From Gammaproteobacteria bacterium (GTDB taxonomy: Bacteria > Pseudomonadota > Gammaproteobacteria > GCA-001735895): a stretch of 8,029 nucleotides of DNA. The notes beneath the pieces are model-generated. The model was not told the DNA's origin and did not search any database. It saw only the letters and a list, made by a program, of their open reading frames with translations. Location of the stretch: positions 1 to 8,029 of the forward strand of contig QIJI01000035.1 in NCBI GenBank assembly GCA_003231795.1, given 5' to 3'. The translations under genes were made by a program, and so were the position numbers. Positions 1-4,067 of the stretch are shown here, one piece after another; the stretch's first letter is position 1; each line of letters opens with the position of its first letter.

Positions 1-688
1 CGACGCCAAAAAAGACCGTTACCGGCACCAGATAGGAAAAATGCGGCATCGTCTGCGCGACATTGAGCAGGGGCATCATTGCATTTTCTACGGCTCGACT
101 CTTAAACGCCAGAACGGCCAGAAAAACCCCCAGCACCACCGATAGCGGTGCCGCAACCAATACGAACGAAAGCGTTTCCATGGCGGGCACCCATTGGCCG
201 AAAATAGCGATATAACTGGTCGCACAGCCCACCAGAATTGCGAGCCAGCGTCCACTGAGTGCGTAACCCAGCGTAATTGCGACGCCGGCAACGACTGTCC
301 ACGGCAACGCAGGCCAGTAAGCCCACTTATTTTCACTAATCCAGTCCCAGCTCGTGAAAGCAACGATGGTTTTCTGGCCACCGATCAAAATTTCACGAAT
401 AAATTCAATACAGAAAAGCACTGCACGCGATATCGACCGGGTGATTTCAAGCATCAGTGCTGAAGTCTCAGTGTCTTCGATTTCCGCGTTATAGGTTTCA
501 ATCGGCATCCATTCGAACATGATAAATTCGACCGAACTATTCAGCATCCCCGGTACCGCCGCCAAATACGCCGGCAGGCGCCAGAGGATATTGTTTTCCG
601 AAGGATCAACGAAAAAATACAAAAGGAAAAATACAGCCAGCAAGGCTGCAAATTGCACAAGTTTTGGATGGCTGGAAAAGGTATTCAT
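1..688 (-). CDS. ProW-like ABC transporter permease (glycine betaine/TMAO family), C-terminus off the window
   Basis: Inner-membrane permease subunit of a quaternary-amine importer, pairing with the ATPase and binding protein encoded upstream. The visible 229 residues begin MNTFSSHPKL with a hydrophobic segment at about 11-27. A polar stretch of about 60 residues follows, then hydrophobic stretches near 88-103, 126-144, 147-165 and 173-195. Residues 207-225 (LLNVAQTMPHFSYLVPVTV) match the conserved ProW/OpuAB block typified by LLDxxQTxPxFxYLxP, which begins the core transport domain. The ATG lies 3 bases after the ATPase stop, with AGGTG 8 bases upstream inside the ATPase gene, so the two genes are probably co-transcribed and translationally coupled. 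The reading frame is open to the left edge. E. coli ProW is 354 residues, so at least a third of the protein is missing here. The family is secure, but the substrate cannot be read from the permease. Confidence 0.9.
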   Translation of the reverse strand, partial: MNTFSSHPKLVQFAALLAVFFLLYFFVDPSENNILWRLPAYLAAVPGMLNSSVEFIMFEWMPIETYNAEIEDTETSALMLEITRSISRAVLFCIEFIREILIGGQKTIVAFTSWDWISENKWAYWPALPWTVVAGVAITLGYALSGRWLAILVGCATSYIAIFGQWVPAMETLSFVLVAAPLSVVLGVFLAVLAFKSRAVENAMMPLLNVAQTMPHFSYLVPVTVFFGV

Positions 689-691
689 CGG

Positions 692-1795
692 TTAAGCACC
701 TGCTGCTTGATTGCCCAACTTCGCTTCTTCGTCCTTGCCAAACAGTAAATGAATAATTGATTTCCGGTGTAGAACACCGATTGTATTGTTATTGTCGTCA
801 ATAACAGCGACTGGATCCGGGTCGTTTAACACGGACTCGGCAACCGTTTCGATGACCGCGTTATGGGGCACTTTTAAATCGCTCAGATTCGAATTGCTAC
901 CCACTTCTTCCATTACGTTGGCACAGGTTAACACCCTCTCACGTGGAACTTCATTGGTGAACTTGGCAACATATTCGGTGGCAGGATGCAGAACTATATT
1001 TGCCGGGGTATCGCACTGTTCGATGACACCATCTTTCATGATGGCAATTCTGTCAGCCAGACGCAGGGCTTCATCAAAGTCATGTGTGACAAACAAAATG
1101 GTTTTATTCAGCATTTCCTGAAGTCGTAAAAATTCATCCTGCATTTCTTTTCTGATCAGCGGGTCAAGCGCTGAAAAGGGTTCATCGAGAAACCAGATAT
1201 CCGGCTCAACTGCCAGTGATCGTGCAATACCAACCCGTTGTTGCTGTCCGCCGGACAGTTGCCTGGGAAAGTAATTTTCTCGCCCTGTGAGATCAACAAG
1301 ATTAACCATGTCCATGGCTCTTTTCATACTATCTTTCGTGCTGGTGCCCTTTACTTGCAAAGGGAAGGCAATGTTTTCGATGACGGTTTTGTGGGGCAAC
1401 AGCGCGAAGCTCTGAAATACCATGCCCATCTTGTTGCGACGAAGTTCCATCAACTCCCGGGAATTCATCGCGAGCAAATCATCACCATCAATAAATATGT
1501 TTCCGGATGTGGTGTCGGTCAGTCGTGAGATACAGCGCAGGAGGGTCGATTTGCCCGACCCGGAAAGGCCCATGACGATGAGCATTTCACCCTTGTGGAC
1601 TTCTAAAGATGCGTTATTGACCCCGAAGATACAGCCGGCATCCTTGAATGCTTCGACATCGATATTACCCTTCGACTTCGCCATCATGTCGGCAGTGTTA
1701 TCACCAAATATTTTGTATACGCCATCACACTTGATGACAGGCTGAGTATCGTTATCGGTAGAAGTATTGGTGCTGTTGCTGGTTTCGGTAGTCAT
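692..1795 (-). CDS. ProV-like ABC transporter ATP-binding protein (betaine/proline/TMAO importer)
   Basis: Cytoplasmic ATPase that powers the importer, 367 residues. Visible motifs in order are Walker A GLSGSGKS (76-83), Q-loop Gln128 (MVFQSF), signature LSGGQQQR (180-187), Walker B ending FLDEP with catalytic Glu205, D-loop SALD (208-211) and switch His238 (VTHD). The N-terminal segment (IKCDGVYKIFG, then a spacer and GVNNASLEVHKGE) is the characteristic ProV/OpuAA start. After about residue 285 there is space for only one CBS-like unit (about 288-352, with PVAVIDDNNNTIGVLHRKS), whereas E. coli ProV (400 residues) has two. The ATG at 1795 is the first in-frame start after an in-frame TAA; its ribosome site is weak (GGGG about 9 bases upstream). 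The gene lies between the binding protein and permease genes, all on the minus strand. All catalytic residues are intact. Confidence 0.95.
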   Translation of the reverse strand: MTTETSNSTNTSTDNDTQPVIKCDGVYKIFGDNTADMMAKSKGNIDVEAFKDAGCIFGVNNASLEVHKGEMLIVMGLSGSGKSTLLRCISRLTDTTSGNIFIDGDDLLAMNSRELMELRRNKMGMVFQSFALLPHKTVIENIAFPLQVKGTSTKDSMKRAMDMVNLVDLTGRENYFPRQLSGGQQQRVGIARSLAVEPDIWFLDEPFSALDPLIRKEMQDEFLRLQEMLNKTILFVTHDFDEALRLADRIAIMKDGVIEQCDTPANIVLHPATEYVAKFTNEVPRERVLTCANVMEEVGSNSNLSDLKVPHNAVIETVAESVLNDPDPVAVIDDNNNTIGVLHRKSIIHLLFGKDEEAKLGNQAAGA

Positions 1796-1828
1796 TTTTT
1801 GAACCCCGGTGTCATCTTAAGGAACTAC

Positions 1829-1839
1829 TGATTAAATCA
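1829..1839. repeat. Short palindrome upstream of the ATPase gene
   Basis: TGATTAAATCA is a perfect palindrome with 5-base arms around one central base, about 34-44 bases before the ATPase start codon. It resembles an FNR-type site but the half-sites are one base too close together. It could be a small operator or chance in AT-rich sequence. Confidence 0.2.
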
Positions 1840-1950
1840 ATGTTGCAGTAATACTGATCATTTCAGCATCCCTTCTGGATCAATGCAAACCTGACTGGCA
1901 GGCTGAAAATGGGCTAAAAATCCAGTTCCCCACATCACTGAATTTGAGAG

Positions 1951-1997
1951 AAAAACCAGGAACCCCTCCCCGGACCACACTGCCAGGGGAGGGGTTT
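1951..1997 (-). terminator. Hairpin plus T-run between binding-protein and ATPase genes (terminator or attenuator)
   Basis: Positions 1961-1971 (aacccctcccc) and 1986-1996 (ggggaggggtt) are perfectly complementary: an 11-base-pair, mostly G-C stem with a 14-base loop. Read on the minus strand, the stem is followed after five bases (CCTGG) by TTTTT at 1955-1951. It begins 60 bases downstream of the binding-protein stop and before the ATPase gene. The T-run is short and slightly displaced, so partial termination or 3'-end stabilisation of the binding-protein message is more likely than a complete stop. This would let the binding protein be made in excess over the membrane subunits, as is common in binding-protein-dependent systems. 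That role is inference. Confidence 0.65.
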
Positions 1998-2056
1998 AAG
2001 CTCTTCTACTATGCTCCTGCCTGGATAAGGAAACACAGAAGCATCGGTGTTACAAC

Positions 2057-3016
2057 TTACATCGTTAAAGGTTTCCAGGCACCTTCATTGTCAGCCAGCC
2101 ATTTTTTGGCAGCGTCCTGATGGCTCAGTTTATCGACGTCAACCAGGGCGGCCATTTCACCAATCTGTATTGTGGTGAAAGATAATTTGCTGAACACCGT
2201 ATAGGCAGCCGGGTGGGTTTTGGGGAACTTGTAATTTGCAGCTTTCTTGAGCCAGCCTTTGGGCGAACCGCAACTTCCGTCACCACCATCTTCCACACGG
2301 CAGCCATCGGTATATTCAGGGAACTCGATGAATACGAAACCTTCCGCATCGGTAAAGTTTGGCGTCCAGTTAAAGGTAATGATGCCCCGTCCCTCTTTCT
2401 TGGCTGACGCCAACTCCGCCCAGATTGCATCTGCGCCACCAGCGAATTTAACGAAATAATCGTCGCCCAGTCCAAGTGCTTTGAGGCGAACCGGCATCAG
2501 GTCACCATGCCAGCTTTGCGGGCCTTCCAACCAACGGCCTTTGCCACCGGAATCGGCAGTTGCAAATACTTCTTTACAGTTTTTCAACGCTTCCCAGTTT
2601 GGCAGACCCGGGCAGAGATTGTCGTCAATCACGTATTGTGGAACACCCATTTCTTCCAGCGTGGTCGCAGCATGCGTACCGGCGTCGATAAGACCGCCTT
2701 TTGCCATAGCTTTGTAAAACGACTTACCGAATGTAGACTGCCAGACTTCTTGTGAAATAGTGATATCACCAAGGCGAATGGCTTCATAAACAGCCTGGGA
2801 ATCAGCCGGCTTATACTCGACATTGTTACCCATGCTTTCAAAAATTCCGCCAATGACATAAGCCATTACAACCTGGCTTGACCAGTTATGTGTCGGAATT
2901 ATGATTGGCTTACTTGAGTCCTTTTTTTCCTGGGCCATTGCCTGACCCATGACGGTGGCTAAAACTATTGCAAAAGCCCCGGCCATCAATTTGCTTCTAA
3001 ATTTACTAAAATTCAT
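2057..3016 (-). CDS. ProX/OpuAC-type periplasmic substrate-binding protein, candidate TMAO/betaine binder (TmoX-like)
   Basis: Periplasmic receptor of the importer, 319 residues (E. coli ProX is 330). The signal peptide is clear: basic start MNFSKFRSK, hydrophobic core 12-24, and cleavage after AMA (28) before QEKKD. The mature part fits the glycine betaine binding-protein (OpuAC) family. By alignment from memory, the three tryptophans of the E. coli ProX aromatic cage have counterparts here: Trp92 (EVWQ), Trp169 (PQSWHG) and Trp217 (FNWTPNF), with near-identical spacing. Such cages hold trimethylammonium groups by cation-pi contacts and can also hold TMAO. Two cysteine pairs (135/147 and 239/249) could form disulfides. 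The ATG is preceded by a strong ribosome site, AGGAGG, with a 5-base spacer. It is the first gene of the minus-strand operon and divergent from torR. That neighbour favours TMAO as ligand, but glycine betaine, choline or proline betaine cannot be excluded. Confidence 0.92.
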   Translation of the reverse strand: MNFSKFRSKLMAGAFAIVLATVMGQAMAQEKKDSSKPIIIPTHNWSSQVVMAYVIGGIFESMGNNVEYKPADSQAVYEAIRLGDITISQEVWQSTFGKSFYKAMAKGGLIDAGTHAATTLEEMGVPQYVIDDNLCPGLPNWEALKNCKEVFATADSGGKGRWLEGPQSWHGDLMPVRLKALGLGDDYFVKFAGGADAIWAELASAKKEGRGIITFNWTPNFTDAEGFVFIEFPEYTDGCRVEDGGDGSCGSPKGWLKKAANYKFPKTHPAAYTVFSKLSFTTIQIGEMAALVDVDKLSHQDAAKKWLADNEGAWKPLTM

Positions 3017-3021
3017 TTTAG

Positions 3022-3027
3022 CCTCCT
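3022..3027 (-). promoter_or_regulatory. Strong Shine-Dalgarno of the binding-protein gene
   Basis: AGGAGG on the minus strand with spacer CTAAA before the ATG at 3016. It is the only near-consensus ribosome site in the window, in contrast to the weak sites before torR, torS, torT and the ATPase gene, and fits high-level synthesis of a periplasmic receptor. Confidence 0.85.
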
Positions 3028-3189
3028 CGGAATTATGAATTTGTTTTCACTACAGCAGTCACATCAACCCTGTGCCAGCCCTCTCTACAAACGTTGTATA
3101 TAATTTGTTATTAACTACCTGGCAGCTCGCCGGCTGCTTCAGTAACGCGATCCATTTTAACTAGCGATTAAAAACCGTGGATTTCAAAT

Positions 3190-3225
3190 TGTTAACAGAA
3201 TATCCGTTTGGTTAATACATTTAAC
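3190..3225. repeat. Two TTAAC-type inverted repeats in the divergent region
   Basis: TGTTAACA (3190-3197) is a perfect 8-base palindrome. GTTAATACATTTAAC (3211-3225) has 5-base arms around a 5-base centre. Both use the same GTTAA/TTAAC half-site and overlap the candidate transporter promoter, so they are possible operators. AT-rich composition makes chance a real alternative. Confidence 0.3.
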
Positions 3226-3227
3226 AA
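3199..3227 (-). promoter_or_regulatory. Candidate promoter of the transporter operon
   Basis: On the minus strand TTGTTA (3227-3222) and GATATT (3204-3199) are 17 bases apart, each matching four of six consensus bases of a sigma-70 promoter. Transcription would start near 3192 and give a leader of about 175 bases. The weak boxes fit a promoter that needs an activator, and the tor-box-like site sits just upstream of the -35 box. This is the best of several weak candidates. Confidence 0.3.
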
Positions 3228-3228
3228 C

Positions 3229-3238
3229 CTGTTCATTA
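3229..3238 (+). promoter_or_regulatory. Tor-box-like site (candidate TorR binding site)
   Basis: CTGTTCATTA matches the E. coli tor-box consensus CTGTTCATAT at the first eight of ten bases. A poorer match, TTAATA, lies 20 bases upstream (3212-3217), and an opposite-strand CTGTTAACAA lies at 3198-3189. E. coli torC has several direct repeats of the box, whereas only one good copy is visible here, so the call is tentative. The position one base upstream of the candidate transporter -35 box would suit activation by an OmpR-family regulator. Confidence 0.4.
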
Positions 3239-3311
3239 GTGGCCTTTCTGAAACTATCTGATACCATCGTGACTACCCGATGCGAGCCCTCCGCTGTCGC
3301 CAATCCATAAA

Positions 3312-3317
3312 TATAAT
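3312..3317 (+). promoter_or_regulatory. Candidate -10 element of torR
   Basis: An exact TATAAT lies 26 bases before the torR GTG, implying a leader of about 20 bases. No good -35 box is found 16-18 bases upstream (CTCCGC region), so the promoter would be weak or activator-dependent. Confidence 0.35.
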
Positions 3318-3343
3318 TTCGACCAAACCCTGGCAACCAAACC

Positions 3344-4060
3344 GTGACAGATACACATTCCCCTCATCATGTTCTGATTGTCGAAGATGACGCTGTCACG
3401 CGTGCCAGGATCGTTGCCTATTTCGAGGCCGAGAATTACCGTGTCAGTCAGTCAGAAGATGGCGAAGGCATCAACCGATTGATTGCGGAGTCGACAATTG
3501 ATGTGGTGTTACTGGATATAAATTTACCGGGCAAAGATGGTCTGCAACTTGCCAGAGAGCTTTCTGAAAAGACCGATGTCGGTATTATCCTGGTGACAGC
3601 GCGCACCGATGAGATTGATAAAATAGTCGGTCTTGAAATCGGTGCGGACGACTACGTCACTAAACCGTTCAACCCGCGAGAATTATTGGCACGGGTGAAA
3701 AACCTGATTCGACGCAAGCAGTCAGACCAGACAAAGCACCATAAGCAGCGAAGCAAGTCGTTTTCGGGCTGGACCCTGGATTTATCACGCCGATGCCTTT
3801 CGTCAAATACACAGGATAACCTGTCATTGACACGCGGGGAATTTGAGTTGCTGGTAACCTTCCTCGAGCACCCCGGTAAAACACTGCATCGCGAATGGTT
3901 GATGGAAAAAGTGACCCATCGGGTATGGTCGCCAAACGAACGTACTATCGATGTACTCGTCCTGCGCCTGCGCAATAAAATCGAACAGAATAGCCACACA
4001 CCCCAGATTATTCTGACGGTACATGGCGAAGGATATTTGTTTGCCAGCGAGGTTTTTTAG
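3344..4060 (+). CDS. torR: OmpR-family response regulator TorR
   Basis: DNA-binding response regulator of the TMAO-sensing phosphorelay, 238 residues (E. coli TorR is about 230). The receiver domain (9-124) has the acidic pocket Glu14-Asp15-Asp16, phospho-acceptor Asp58 (VLLDINLPG), Thr85 and Lys107 (VTKPF). The winged-helix domain (about 139-235) has LTRGEFELL, RTIDVLVLRLRNKIE and HGEGYLF. The segments VGIILVTARTDEIDKIVGLEIGADDYV and HGEGY closely resemble E. coli TorR as remembered, and an adjacent torS and torT make the identity firm. The start is GTG: an in-frame TAA lies 30 bases upstream, no in-frame ATG occurs before the receiver core, and no clear Shine-Dalgarno is visible, so expression is probably low. 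It is divergent from the transporter operon and its stop is 7 bases from the convergent torS stop. The likely target is the shared region at 3017-3343. Confidence 0.92.
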   Translation: MTDTHSPHHVLIVEDDAVTRARIVAYFEAENYRVSQSEDGEGINRLIAESTIDVVLLDINLPGKDGLQLARELSEKTDVGIILVTARTDEIDKIVGLEIGADDYVTKPFNPRELLARVKNLIRRKQSDQTKHHKQRSKSFSGWTLDLSRRCLSSNTQDNLSLTRGEFELLVTFLEHPGKTLHREWLMEKVTHRVWSPNERTIDVLVLRLRNKIEQNSHTPQIILTVHGEGYLFASEVF

Positions 4061-4067
4061 TCTGGGC

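Larger units (their letters stand above)
3031..3343. promoter_or_regulatory. Divergent control region between the transporter operon and torR
   Basis: This stretch of just over 300 bases contains no convincing gene and is AT-rich from about 3085 to 3240. It must hold the start signals for both the minus-strand transporter operon and the plus-strand torR. TTAAC occurs four times on the plus strand (3111, 3157, 3192, 3221) and GTTAA occurs at 3191 and 3211, giving small palindromes. A tor-box-like decamer is at 3229-3238 and an exact TATAAT at 3312-3317. A perfect TTCATA hexamer, the core of TorR sites, lies on the minus strand at 3039-3034 in the leader of the binding-protein gene. Which elements are functional is not shown by sequence alone. 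Confidence 0.6.

Noticed and set aside
88..463. Open frames of 74-97 codons within the permease region on both strands
   Set aside because: They overlap a permease frame with clear family motifs and show no recognisable protein features.
1826..1842. FNR-like TTGAT/ATCAG palindrome before the ATPase gene
   Set aside because: The half-sites are three bases apart instead of four and one half deviates from consensus; kept only as a generic palindrome.
3062..3078. Perfect sigma-54 -24 box CTGGCAC on the minus strand upstream of the binding-protein gene
   Set aside because: The bases at the required distance are AT instead of GC in the -12 box, and no enhancer-binding-protein gene is visible.
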